64,000 nucleotides of DNA from Leptospira venezuelensis (GTDB taxonomy: Bacteria; Spirochaetota; Leptospiria; Leptospirales; Leptospiraceae). The translations under genes and the position numbers were made by a program. The notes under the pieces are model-generated. The model was given only the letters and a program-made list of their open reading frames with translations. It had not been told where the DNA came from and did no database searches. The stretch is from positions 62,001-126,000 of the forward strand of contig NZ_NETS01000011.1 of the NCBI RefSeq assembly GCF_002150035.1, in the 5' to 3' direction. Below are positions 7,775 through 16,545 of this stretch, piece by piece (position 1 is the first letter of the stretch; every line of letters begins with the position of its first letter).

Positions 7775-8419
7775 TTACTTTGCTAGGCCTTTTAAGCGGA
7801 TTCCGTTCTCGCTTGGATCTCCGGATTTAAATAAACCGGCACCTACAACGCAGATATCCACACCAGCTTGAGAGAGTTCTTTGATATTTGTATCATTGAC
7901 TCCCCCATCTACTTCCAGCTCGATCGGATAATTGGAGATGAGTGACTTGACTTTTTTGATCTTGTCCATTCCTCCATCTACAAACTTCTGTCCGTAGAAT
8001 CCAGGCTCCACAGTCATTATGAGTACCAGATCAATATAAGGTAGAAGAGTTTCTAATGCAGAAACTGGAGTCCCAGGATTCAAAGAAACTCCCACTTTAG
8101 GTCCATTCTTCTTTATTTCCTGAGCTAAACGAATTGGGAAACGTGTAGTTTCTGCATGGAAAGTAATGCAGTAAGGATTCAATTCATAATATTTCGGAAC
8201 GTGATTCTCAGGCTTCTCCACCATTAGATGAACATCCAGAGGGATCTGGGTCATTGCTTTGATCTCTTTATTGACCGCTTCTCCGAAGCTGATCTGAGGC
8301 ACAAAATTACCGTCCATCACATCCATATGGACTAGGTCTATTCCTTCTTTTTTAAAATTAGGAACTGTATTTGCAAGTGCTGTGAGTTGGGTGGCTAAAA
8401 TAGAAGCGGAGATTTTCAA
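7775..8419 (-). CDS. rpe: Ribulose-phosphate 3-epimerase
   Basis: 214 aa TIM-barrel enzyme interconverting ribulose 5-phosphate and xylulose 5-phosphate in the pentose phosphate pathway. Family blocks are present: KISASILATQ, HMDVMDGNFVPQISFG, PLDVHLMVEKPE, MTVEPGFYGQKF and LEVDGGVN, with the metal-binding His/Asp set. The start is TTG at 8419-8417, overlapping the TGA of the PASTA gene, so translation is coupled. In many Gram-positives rpe also lies downstream of priA-fmt-(prpC-prkC). Confidence 0.96.
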   Translation of the reverse strand: MKISASILATQLTALANTVPNFKKEGIDLVHMDVMDGNFVPQISFGEAVNKEIKAMTQIPLDVHLMVEKPENHVPKYYELNPYCITFHAETTRFPIRLAQEIKKNGPKVGVSLNPGTPVSALETLLPYIDLVLIMTVEPGFYGQKFVDGGMDKIKKVKSLISNYPIELEVDGGVNDTNIKELSQAGVDICVVGAGLFKSGDPSENGIRLKGLAK

Positions 8420-9420
8420 AATTCGTTCTCGTAGTCTTTGGATTTTACTTTCGAACCTTTATCGTCCAAAAGAACCAGCGTCACGTCTCCCGTTCTGTAA
8501 AAGACTGTCTGGATTTTTTCTCCCTCTTGGTAGGTTGTGGGAGCACTGATTTCAGTTTGTTTGGTTTCGTCATTTTGGTCTTTTACGATTAAGGAATAAG
8601 TTCCATTTTCAGGAGCCTCATACACGAAACTTTCATATCCACTTTCTACCCTATCTTCTGGTTCGAAATAAAATACCTTAAACTTGTATTCATTTCCCAC
8701 TTTTTGGACAGATTCAATTTTTCCATTATCAGGACGAAATTTAGTAACTACCACTTCTGCCTTGGAAGAAATTTTTGCTCTTACAAGTGCTCTTTGAGCG
8801 AATGCAAAAGAATCACCTGGTTTAAAATCTAACCCAGCTTGGGGCTCTCCTTCTTTTTTCTTGGTAGAAGGCTTAGTGACCAGCAAGAATACTTTTTCAC
8901 CAGCAGTGATATTTTTACCGGCTTCTGGAATTTGATCCACTACAGTGTCAGGTTGTTCTCCTTCTTTCACTTCCACATAGGTGATCCCACCCAATGTTAG
9001 AGAAACGTAAGTCTCTCCTGATAGAACCTTCTCCATGGAGTTTTTAGCAGAGACCAAACTTTGCCCTTTTAAGTTAGGCATGTCGATTCGATCTAATCCA
9101 ATATTGACGGTAAGAGAAACTTTGGAACCTGCTTCCACTTCTCTTCCTGGGCGAATGGATTGGTAGATAATAATTCCATCTGTTTTGTCCGGATAACGTT
9201 TGGACTCCAATCTGACTTTCAATTGGAGACGCATTAGCTCGTTATGGACTTCGTTGTACGGTTTGCCTACCACATCAGGCATGACTACCATTGTGGAGCT
9301 TTTAGTCCGAACGAATACAACTAAGAAGGCGGCTATGAAAAAAACTACTAAGCCGAATGCGATGAAAAAAAAGTAACCCCCGATAGGGAGATATTTAGAG
9401 CGGAGTTCTTCCTTGGTCAC
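8416..9420 (-). CDS. Membrane-anchored PASTA-domain protein without kinase domain
   Basis: 334 aa. One membrane helix at about 15-37 (YFFFIAFGLVVFFIAAFLVVF) follows a short cytoplasmic N-terminus of 14 residues. Two PASTA repeats follow: about 43-107 (MPDVVGKPYNEVHNELMRLQ...PGREVEAGSKVSLTVNIG) and about 111-183 (MPNLKGQSLVSAKNSMEKVL...PEAGKNITAGEKVFLLVT). The last 140 residues are a separate, possibly beta-rich, extracytoplasmic domain I do not recognise. PASTA repeats bind peptidoglycan fragments in PrkC/PknB kinases and PBPs. The gene lies between fmt and rpe, where Bacillus has prkC, but no kinase domain remains. Start GTG, overlapping the fmt stop (GTGA). Confidence 0.88.
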   Translation of the reverse strand: MTKEELRSKYLPIGGYFFFIAFGLVVFFIAAFLVVFVRTKSSTMVVMPDVVGKPYNEVHNELMRLQLKVRLESKRYPDKTDGIIIYQSIRPGREVEAGSKVSLTVNIGLDRIDMPNLKGQSLVSAKNSMEKVLSGETYVSLTLGGITYVEVKEGEQPDTVVDQIPEAGKNITAGEKVFLLVTKPSTKKKEGEPQAGLDFKPGDSFAFAQRALVRAKISSKAEVVVTKFRPDNGKIESVQKVGNEYKFKVFYFEPEDRVESGYESFVYEAPENGTYSLIVKDQNDETKQTEISAPTTYQEGEKIQTVFYRTGDVTLVLLDDKGSKVKSKDYENEF

Positions 9421-10361
9421 TCGAAACGATCCTCGTCCGAAATACGGAAACCGTTCATGAAATCTGCCACAGTCATTCTGTTTTTATTTTCCGGTTGAAC
9501 GGAAAGGATTTCTAAAAAACGGCCATCTCCACACTGTAAAAGAAGGGCCTTTTTGTCCATTCGTTTCAATTTGCCCGGTTGGATTGACGTTTCAGAAAAA
9601 TCTGCTGGTCTTGTTTTCCATAGAACCATTCGTTTTTCTCTAAAATGGCAATACCCGCCTAGATCTGGACTTAAAGCACGAATTCGATTATGTATTTCCA
9701 TGGCAGAAAGTTTTAGATCCAAAACTCTATCTTCTGCCAGGATTTTAGTACAATAAGTTGCCTTGGAATGGTCTTGAGGAGTTGCCTCGAAAGGAGAAGT
9801 TCTCGGGCCCTTCAAAAGTGGGATCAGACTTTGGATCCCTGCCTCGGTGATCTTTTCCATAAGGGATCCGGTATCATCTTCTAAGTCCACATCTACTTCT
9901 TGGATCCGGATAATATCACCCTCGTCCATTTTTTCACCTAGATACTGGATACTAATCCCTGATTTAGTATAACCTTTCCAAAGAGAAGTTTGGACTGGAG
10001 AAGCTCCTCTTAAGTCAGGAAGAATAGAACCATGTAAATTGATAGAACCGAATCTTGGATAAGAAAAAATTTCCTTAGGTAGAATAGACCCATAAGCAAA
10101 TACAACATAAAGTTCCGCATCGAACTTAGAAAGATCTGCGATAGCCGAATCCTTCTCCTTCTTTATAGATTCATATTGAAAGACTGGAAGATTAGCAGAA
10201 AGTGCAATTTCTTTCACCGGACTCGGAACTGGGGTTTTACTTCTTCCTTTAGGACGATCTGGATTTGTGACTACGAATTGTACTTCGATCTCAGGCTCTT
10301 TTAGTAAAGCCTGCAAAAGTTTGGCAGAAGGTTCTGGGGTTCCAAAAAATGCGATTTTCAT
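9417..10361 (-). CDS. fmt: Methionyl-tRNA formyltransferase
   Basis: 314 aa, normal length. The N-terminal formyltransferase domain starts MKIAFFGTPEPSAKLLQAL and carries the catalytic INLHGSILPDLRGASPVQTSLWKG segment (Asn, His) and the downstream MDEGDII. The C-terminal OB-like domain is present (RIRALSPDLGGYCHF). It transfers a formyl group from 10-formyl-THF to Met-tRNAi for initiation. Its ATG overlaps the last base of the priA stop. No def gene lies next to it, unlike the Bacillus priA-def-fmt order. Confidence 0.96.
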   Translation of the reverse strand: MKIAFFGTPEPSAKLLQALLKEPEIEVQFVVTNPDRPKGRSKTPVPSPVKEIALSANLPVFQYESIKKEKDSAIADLSKFDAELYVVFAYGSILPKEIFSYPRFGSINLHGSILPDLRGASPVQTSLWKGYTKSGISIQYLGEKMDEGDIIRIQEVDVDLEDDTGSLMEKITEAGIQSLIPLLKGPRTSPFEATPQDHSKATYCTKILAEDRVLDLKLSAMEIHNRIRALSPDLGGYCHFREKRMVLWKTRPADFSETSIQPGKLKRMDKKALLLQCGDGRFLEILSVQPENKNRMTVADFMNGFRISDEDRFE

Positions 10362-12304
10362 CAGACAAGATCCAATGGATCAAAATCCAATTCCAGGTAA
10401 ACGTTTTTAGAAATTTTAAGAGGTCTGATCTCTTTTTTTAGGATCTCTCTCCATTTGTTCTGTACAGTCGTCTTAATCAGTATATGATTTCTGAAGTTTG
10501 CATCTATTTTATAAAAAGGACAAGGAGCTGGACCTAAAACTACCGTGTTTGGTTCGGGAAGATGTTTTTTCAAAACCTGATGAACCTCTTCAATAGTTTT
10601 GAGTGAAAGACTTTCATCCTTGGATCTGGATAAGATACGAACAAGTCGAGAAAATGGTGGGTAAAAAAGTTCTTCTCTTGTTTTGATCTCCGAATCATAA
10701 AATCGAATATAGTCTTGGTCTAGTGCCATTCGAATGATGGGATGATCCACAGTATTTGTTTCGATTAAAACCTCTCCTGCAAGATCGGATCTACCCGCTC
10801 TTCCCGCTACTTGTGTCAAAAGAGAAAATACTCTTTCCCCTGCTCTGAAATCAGGAAGTCCTAAACCGATCCCAGCATTTAAAACTCCAACAAGAGTGAC
10901 TCGAGCGGCATCTAAACCTTTAGAGATCATTTGGGTCCCGGTAAGAATATCTATCTCTCCGTCGACAAGTCTTCCTATCACATCTGTCAAAACACTTTTA
11001 TCTTGGATGGAATCTTGGTCTAGACGCTCTACCTTTGCGCCTGGAAAAGTTTCTAAAAGAAATTCTTCTAGTTTTTGGGTGCCTGTTCCCATCATGACCA
11101 GTTTTTCTCCCAGTTTGTTTTCCAATCTTTGGAGAGAATCCGAAAACCCACACAGGTGACAGATAACGGTACCTTTTTTGTGATAGCATAAGTGAGATGT
11201 ACAGTTTGGACAAGGGATATAGGTTTTTTCTTTTTCTGAATAGATAAGAGGGCTGTACCCTCTTCTATTTAAAAGAAGGATGACCTGTTCATTTTTATCT
11301 AATCTTTGTTTAATTGCAAATGTAAGTTCTGAACCGATTAATCTTGCATCTTTTTTGTTTTCTTCGATCCTTACTGTTGGTGGTTTTGCTGTTCCAGGTC
11401 TTTTGGTCAGAACTTGTAGTCCGATCTTCCCTGTTTTTGCAAGATGATATACTTCTAAAGAAGGTGTAGCTGATCCTAAAACTAATACTGCTTTATTCTG
11501 CCTACATCTTTGTAATGCCACTTGTCTTGCATGGTATCTTGGAGTAGAATGTTCTTTAAAAGACCCATCATGCTCTTCATCTATGATGACTAATCCCAAA
11601 TTTGCAATGGGCGCGAATACTGCGGATCTTGTTCCTACAGCGATCCTTTTTTTGCCTTGGAGAAGGTCCGTATATGCTTTGAATCTTTCTGATACTTTTA
11701 AAGCAGAATGTAATAAAGCGATCTGTCCTGGAAAGACGGCTTCTAATTTTCGAATGATATGATAGGTCAAACCAATCTCCGGAACTAAAAGTAAAACTCC
11801 TTTGTTTGAGTTTTGAAGAATATCCCGGATCAAGTGAAGATATACTTCTGTTTTTCCACTTCCAGTAATTCCGAATAGAAGATGGATAGAATCTTTTCCA
11901 AAATCTGCCTTGATATTTTGGTAAGCTCTTTCTTGCTCTTCGTTCAATTTGAAAGGTTCGGAAGCAGTGATATTCTCGTTCAGTTTTACTTTGGAATGTC
12001 TTCTGCCGGAAGGGATCATCTTGTGGATGCATTCCCCAAGAGAAGCAAGGTATTGTTCTTTTACCCAATATGCGAGCTGGATCTGTTCTTCGTTGATGAC
12101 TGGAGTTTTGTCTATGACCCGATCTACTTGTAAAACCTCGTAGCTCGGTTCATTATGGTGTAAGGATAATACGATCCCTTCTTCTTTTCTTCCCCTGAGT
12201 TTTGCCTCTACCCTCATTCCGACTTGTGTGCCGGTCGGTACCTCGTAAGTGAATGTGTCTTCTAAGATAGGAAGATCGAAGGCTAATTCTGCGTATTGGA
12301 TCAA
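10361..12304 (-). CDS. priA: Primosomal protein N' (PriA helicase), one Cys pair set missing
   Basis: 647 aa superfamily-2 helicase that restarts collapsed replication forks. Walker A GITGSGKT is at 145-152, DEEH at 242-245, and motif VI near QVAGRAGRSD. The zinc region of PriA normally has eight cysteines in four pairs. Here the first pair (MCHECG in E. coli) is replaced by SEKEK at 356-360 and the last (CPSCG) by RLENKLGEK. Only C365/C368 and C382/C385 remain, plus an extra C373. The start is TTG, overlapping the upstream stop (TTGA). The N-terminal 3'-end-binding domain is present. The fold and function call are secure; zinc stoichiometry is inferred. Confidence 0.95.
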   Translation of the reverse strand: MIQYAELAFDLPILEDTFTYEVPTGTQVGMRVEAKLRGRKEEGIVLSLHHNEPSYEVLQVDRVIDKTPVINEEQIQLAYWVKEQYLASLGECIHKMIPSGRRHSKVKLNENITASEPFKLNEEQERAYQNIKADFGKDSIHLLFGITGSGKTEVYLHLIRDILQNSNKGVLLLVPEIGLTYHIIRKLEAVFPGQIALLHSALKVSERFKAYTDLLQGKKRIAVGTRSAVFAPIANLGLVIIDEEHDGSFKEHSTPRYHARQVALQRCRQNKAVLVLGSATPSLEVYHLAKTGKIGLQVLTKRPGTAKPPTVRIEENKKDARLIGSELTFAIKQRLDKNEQVILLLNRRGYSPLIYSEKEKTYIPCPNCTSHLCYHKKGTVICHLCGFSDSLQRLENKLGEKLVMMGTGTQKLEEFLLETFPGAKVERLDQDSIQDKSVLTDVIGRLVDGEIDILTGTQMISKGLDAARVTLVGVLNAGIGLGLPDFRAGERVFSLLTQVAGRAGRSDLAGEVLIETNTVDHPIIRMALDQDYIRFYDSEIKTREELFYPPFSRLVRILSRSKDESLSLKTIEEVHQVLKKHLPEPNTVVLGPAPCPFYKIDANFRNHILIKTTVQNKWREILKKEIRPLKISKNVYLELDFDPLDLV

Positions 12305-13146
12305 ATTTTCTCTTTAATCTCCTGATGAAAAATTCCAAGCTGAGATAGGATACTTTCTTTGACTTCTATTTCTTTCTTCTTGGCTTCTTGGAATTCGGGT
12401 GAAGCTGCCTTGCTTGATTTTCTTTTTTGTTCGGCTGCCAAAATCGCTTCAGGAGAACGGAGAACAACCATCGGAGTCCCAGGTTGGAACTCTAAAGTTT
12501 TTCCCATTTGTTTGAGAGCTTCCTCTTTTCCGAAGTATAAAGTTGCTGCGGCGCCTAAAAGTATAATGCCCTGGATTCCTTCTTCTTGGATGGTCTCCTG
12601 CACTTGGACCTTACAGTTTTGCGTTCTTCTTTTCCAATCTTCTTCGTTGGATCTATCTTGAGAAAATAAACATCCCGGAAATTCTTGAAAATAGAATTCC
12701 TTCATTGTAAATCCGAATACTTTTTGGATCATTCTATCGAATAGATCCTCTGCTTCACTTGTGCGAAAAATTTTCAAAGGAGAAGTTTTTACGTAAGATT
12801 CTTTTCCGGATATTGTTTCGCCTGTATAATGTAATACTAATATTTTCTTTCTGCCTCGGATAATGAAATGGCGAACTGCGCTCAATCTGTCCGAGCAAAG
12901 TTTACAAGAGAAGTTTCGATCTTCTTTTTTAAGAGGGACTCTCATTTGGATCCCAGGGACTGAAGTTTCCCTTGCTTTTTTGGATCCGATGGAAGACCAG
13001 GACCAAAAGTCTTTCCATTCAAGATCCAAATCTTGAGGATCTTTTTCTCCTTGCCTTCTGATGATCGGGAATTCTCCATTTTGGACTAAAAATTTAAAGT
13101 CCTGAAGAATTCCTTTTAATTCCTGAAATATTCCAGGCTTAGTCAT
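12301..13146 (-). CDS. Uracil-DNA-glycosylase-superfamily-like Fe-S protein, catalytic motifs degenerate
   Basis: 281 aa. C81, C84, C159 and C178 reproduce the CxxC-x74-C-x18 spacing of the [4Fe-4S] ligands of family-4 uracil-DNA glycosylases. The segment after the last ligands (NEEDWKRRTQNCKVQVQ, then IILLGAAATLYFG at 195-206 and GKTLEFQPGTPMVVLRSPEAIL at 215-236) follows the UDG layout 'C..L..QI..v.P..ivaLG..A...l.g' and 'G....G.p.v.t.HPs..L'. However, the active-site GEAPG-type motif is replaced near VLHYTGETISG (104-114) and the HPS motif reads RSPEA. It is therefore either a repurposed or an inactive member. It lies between ntrX and priA with overlaps at both ends. The UDG link is my own alignment by eye. 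Confidence 0.55.
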   Translation of the reverse strand: MTKPGIFQELKGILQDFKFLVQNGEFPIIRRQGEKDPQDLDLEWKDFWSWSSIGSKKARETSVPGIQMRVPLKKEDRNFSCKLCSDRLSAVRHFIIRGRKKILVLHYTGETISGKESYVKTSPLKIFRTSEAEDLFDRMIQKVFGFTMKEFYFQEFPGCLFSQDRSNEEDWKRRTQNCKVQVQETIQEEGIQGIILLGAAATLYFGKEEALKQMGKTLEFQPGTPMVVLRSPEAILAAEQKRKSSKAASPEFQEAKKKEIEVKESILSQLGIFHQEIKEKI

Positions 13147-14482
13147 GGATATCCTCCGCCTGTATTCCTAGAGATTTCATTTTTCTGTATAAATGAGATC
13201 TCTCTATTCCAAGTGCCTTGGAAGTTTTGGAGACATTTCCTTCGTTTGTCTGCAGCGTTTTCAAAATATATTGTTTCTCGAATTCTTCTTTTGCTTTTTT
13301 GAAATCCCCTTTTTCGACCAAATCGTTTGCTTTTACAAAACCGGTCATAGAGTCTTTCACATCTTGAGCACGGATAATATCGCTTACAGTCATGATACAA
13401 AGTCTTTCAATAACGTTCTTTAGTTCTCTGATATTCCCTGGCCAGAAATGATTTTCCAAGATAGAAACGGCTTCTTTTTCAATGATCTTAGGAGTAAGGT
13501 TATTTTCTGCAATCGTTTGTCTTACATAATGATCTACAAGTAATGGGATATCCGACTTACGATCTCTTAATGGAGGGATTACGATCGGGATTACATTTAA
13601 TCTGTAATATAGATCTTCTCTGAACTTTCCCTCTTTGATTGCTTCTTCCACAGGGATATTTGTCGCAGCAATAATCCTGACATCTACAGAAACTTGTTCT
13701 GTGCTTCCCAATTTTTCGAACCTTTGTTCTTGTAAGATCCTAAGTACTTTTGCCTGGGTAGATAAGGACATATCACAAATCTCATCTAAAAACAGGGTAC
13801 CTCCATTAGCAGCCTCGAATTTTCCGATCCTGGTATCTGTGGCACCTGTGAATGCACCTTTTACATAACCAAATAACTCTGATTCTATTAATTCTTCTGG
13901 AAGTGCAGCACAGTTGACTTCTACGAATGGTTGGTCTTTTCTTTTAGAGTTTTTGAATATAGTTCTAGCTACTAATTCTTTTCCAGTTCCATTTTCTCCG
14001 TAGATAAAGACCCTTGCGTTTGTAGCAGCCGCCTGTGCGATAGAAAATTTCACTTTTTGGATGGCAGGAGAATTTCCCAAAATCTCATCTGATTCCAATT
14101 TAATTTCAGGTGATTCCCATTTTTCTGAGTATACTAACGCTTCTTCTACCGCTTCTAAAACTTTAGCGATAGATAATGGTTTTTCTAAAAAGTTAAGAGC
14201 GCCTTTCTTGGTTGCTTGAACAGCGAGTTCAATTGTTCCATGTCCGGAGATCATGACTACTGGAACGGTAGGATAAATTTTTTTAATCTCGTCTAGGATA
14301 CTAAGACCGTCTTCTTTTCCAAGCCAGACATCCAGCAAGACCAAACTTGGCCTTTCAATTTTAAGATGTTTTAGGAAGTTTTTGCCGGATGAGAATTGTT
14401 CCGCTTCATAATTTTCATCTCCCAAAATATCTTGGAGAGATTTGCGGATTTCCGGTTCATCGTCTACTATGAATATTCTCAT
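13139..14482 (-). CDS. ntrX: NtrX-type sigma54-dependent response regulator
   Basis: 447 aa. Receiver domain 1-115 with phospho-acceptor D51 (LLDVWLGKEDG). AAA+ sigma54-activator domain about 132-365 with Walker A GENGTGKE (162-169) and the sigma54-contacting GAFTGA (209-214). Fis-type helix-turn-helix at the C-terminus (NEGNVSKTSKALGIERSHLYRKMKSLGI). It would activate RpoN-dependent promoters after phosphorylation by the adjacent NtrY, which ends one base before its start. rpoN lies three genes upstream in the same run. The DVWL-x-x-x-DG receiver motif points to NtrX rather than NtrC. Confidence 0.9.
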   Translation of the reverse strand: MRIFIVDDEPEIRKSLQDILGDENYEAEQFSSGKNFLKHLKIERPSLVLLDVWLGKEDGLSILDEIKKIYPTVPVVMISGHGTIELAVQATKKGALNFLEKPLSIAKVLEAVEEALVYSEKWESPEIKLESDEILGNSPAIQKVKFSIAQAAATNARVFIYGENGTGKELVARTIFKNSKRKDQPFVEVNCAALPEELIESELFGYVKGAFTGATDTRIGKFEAANGGTLFLDEICDMSLSTQAKVLRILQEQRFEKLGSTEQVSVDVRIIAATNIPVEEAIKEGKFREDLYYRLNVIPIVIPPLRDRKSDIPLLVDHYVRQTIAENNLTPKIIEKEAVSILENHFWPGNIRELKNVIERLCIMTVSDIIRAQDVKDSMTGFVKANDLVEKGDFKKAKEEFEKQYILKTLQTNEGNVSKTSKALGIERSHLYRKMKSLGIQAEDIHD

Positions 14483-16282
14483 CTATGCTACCGGAAGTTC
14501 TATCCTAAATTTACATCCGCCTAATTCGGAAGAATCTACAGAAATATGACCATTATGATCGATCACTGTTTTTTGTACGATTGCAAGTCCTATCCCGGAA
14601 ACATGTTCTTCCTTGGTGGAATAATATGGTTCGAAAACTTTAGACCTGTATTCAGGAGTAATTCCAATCCCGTTATCTTCTATAAATAAAACCACTGAAC
14701 GTCTCATGATCCTTTTTTCTAGCACGGTAGAAATACGAATTTTTCCGGCCAGAAATTTGGACTCACCTTTTTGCCTTCTTTTCTCTATTGCTTCCACCGC
14801 ATTTTTGAAAAGATTGTTCATGATTCCCAAAAACAATTTTTTATCCAAAAAGATTTCCGGCAAATTTTTTGCGAAGTTGAGTTCTATTTGGATCCCAGGC
14901 GTATGCTCGAAAAGTTTTGCGCTTTCTAAGACAACAGGTTCCAAATGTTGGTTGATAAGCCTAGGTGCAGGCATTCTAGCAAACTCGGAGAACTCATTTA
15001 CCAGATGTTCTAAAATTTTCACCTGACCGACTATAGTTTCACTTCCTTTGGTCACGATCTCTTGAAATTCTTCCGGAACCTCTGAGTTTAATTTTCTACG
15101 TATTCTTTCTGCGGAGAGTTGGATTGGGGTAAGTGGATTTTTAATTTCGTGGGCCATTCTCTGTGCCACTTCTTTCCAAGCCGCAATCCTTTGTGTATGC
15201 ATCAGCTCATCATTTTTGGATTTTAGATCTTTTACCATTTGATTAAAAGACTCTACTAATGCGCCAATCTCCCCTCCTTCTGTAAGTGGAAGATTAATGT
15301 CCGTATCGCCTAGTGAAACTTTTTGTGTAGCATTTGCGAGGTCTATGATTGGTCTTGAAATTTTCCGGGCGAATACAAGTGAGAAGAATATGGAAAGTAA
15401 AAATGCAAATACAGTCAACAATGTGATAGTGAGCCTGACCTCATAAGGAAGTTTTTCTTTTGCTAAGTCGGCGTTTATATAATTTTTCCTAGTATTAATA
15501 AAAGAGTAAGCCCTGGATTCTTCTCCCACAAAAACACGTTTTCCTAATATAAGAAAATTTTTAGGATTGGGTGAATCTATTTTAAGTAGATAAAATCCTA
15601 AACTCTGACTTAAAGCCAGTTTATCGGAAATACCTTCTTCTGTTCCAAGATTTGTAAACTCCTCCGGAGAAATGGTTAATTTTAAAGATCTATTTTCAAG
15701 TGTTGGGATATTATTTTCATACCAACCTACATAATAATTCGGGTTAGAAATTAGATCTAATTCATTCGCCCGATTTGTAAGTAAGTTCGGATTTGGATTT
15801 TGTCTTTGCACAAGATTTCGGAATAATTTAGCTTTTTCCAATAGATTGGTCTTCTCAAGATCTAATTCCTTTCGAACAAAATGATCCCCTGCTTCCAAAG
15901 CCTGGGCAATATCCAAACCGTAAAATCCTTCGAATACTCTTCCAATTACATTAGAAGTGAGTAAAAATACTGGAAAAGAAGGAAGGATCGCAATGAACAA
16001 AAATGAGAGAGAAAGTCTGTAACGGATAGAACTTTTGAGTCGTCCTGTTTCTAAATTCCTGCGGTTCCTATAAAAATAGGATATAATCAGAAATAGTACG
16101 ACTAATGGAACTGTATAATATACATAGATCAGTATTCGGTCTACTATATCTATATTTTCTGAATTTCTAAAATGGATTAGTTCAGCCGCAAGGATTGATA
16201 GAGAGATCACTCCGGATAAAATCAGAAGATCTCGAAGATAGTATCGATTCTCCTCCTCTATCCGGAATGGAAACCATTTCAT
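14483..16282 (-). CDS. ntrY: NtrY-type sensor histidine kinase
   Basis: 599 aa. Four hydrophobic segments lie in the first 310 residues: two near 17-35 and 52-66, one near 90-110, and one near 285-305 after an extracytoplasmic region. A HAMP domain follows (RKISRPIIDLANATQKVSLGDTDINLP), then a coiled linker. HisKA has the H-box AHEIKNPLTPIQLSAERIRRKL, and HATPase_c carries LFKNAVEAIE, DNGIGI and GIGLAIVQKTV. It pairs with NtrX encoded immediately downstream. NtrYX systems respond to nitrogen status or redox in proteobacteria; the signal here is unknown. Its ATG overlaps nothing upstream but it shares four bases with the end of ptsH. Confidence 0.9.
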   Translation of the reverse strand: MKWFPFRIEEENRYYLRDLLILSGVISLSILAAELIHFRNSENIDIVDRILIYVYYTVPLVVLFLIISYFYRNRRNLETGRLKSSIRYRLSLSFLFIAILPSFPVFLLTSNVIGRVFEGFYGLDIAQALEAGDHFVRKELDLEKTNLLEKAKLFRNLVQRQNPNPNLLTNRANELDLISNPNYYVGWYENNIPTLENRSLKLTISPEEFTNLGTEEGISDKLALSQSLGFYLLKIDSPNPKNFLILGKRVFVGEESRAYSFINTRKNYINADLAKEKLPYEVRLTITLLTVFAFLLSIFFSLVFARKISRPIIDLANATQKVSLGDTDINLPLTEGGEIGALVESFNQMVKDLKSKNDELMHTQRIAAWKEVAQRMAHEIKNPLTPIQLSAERIRRKLNSEVPEEFQEIVTKGSETIVGQVKILEHLVNEFSEFARMPAPRLINQHLEPVVLESAKLFEHTPGIQIELNFAKNLPEIFLDKKLFLGIMNNLFKNAVEAIEKRRQKGESKFLAGKIRISTVLEKRIMRRSVVLFIEDNGIGITPEYRSKVFEPYYSTKEEHVSGIGLAIVQKTVIDHNGHISVDSSELGGCKFRIELPVA

Positions 16283-16545
16283 ATCGCAAAATCGCCTTCC
16301 ACTAATTTGGCTAAAGCATCCGCTGCTTCTTCTTCCTGAGCGCCTTCTGTCTTGATGGAAAATTCCGCACCAGGAGCTAACGCTAACATCATGAGTCCCA
16401 TGATACTTTTACCGTTTACTTCAACTCCGTCTTTGGAAACCAGAACTTCGCAGGAGTATTTAGCCGCGCAATTCACAAAGACAGAGGCGGGACGGGCGTG
16501 CATCCCTGCGCCGTTTTCGTTAATTTTGAGGTGGATTTCTTTCAA
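16279..16545 (-). CDS. ptsH: HPr phosphocarrier protein
   Basis: 88 aa. The PTS phospho-acceptor H16 lies in the signature GMHARPASVF, and the regulatory serine S47 in VNGKSIMGLMMLA, so both the EI site and the HprK site are intact. It overlaps hprK by 26 bases and ntrY by four. No ptsI or EII gene is in the window. With HprK next to it, its main job may be regulatory (Ser phosphorylation) rather than sugar uptake; that is inference from context. Confidence 0.93.
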   Translation of the reverse strand: MKEIHLKINENGAGMHARPASVFVNCAAKYSCEVLVSKDGVEVNGKSIMGLMMLALAPGAEFSIKTEGAQEEEAADALAKLVEGDFAI

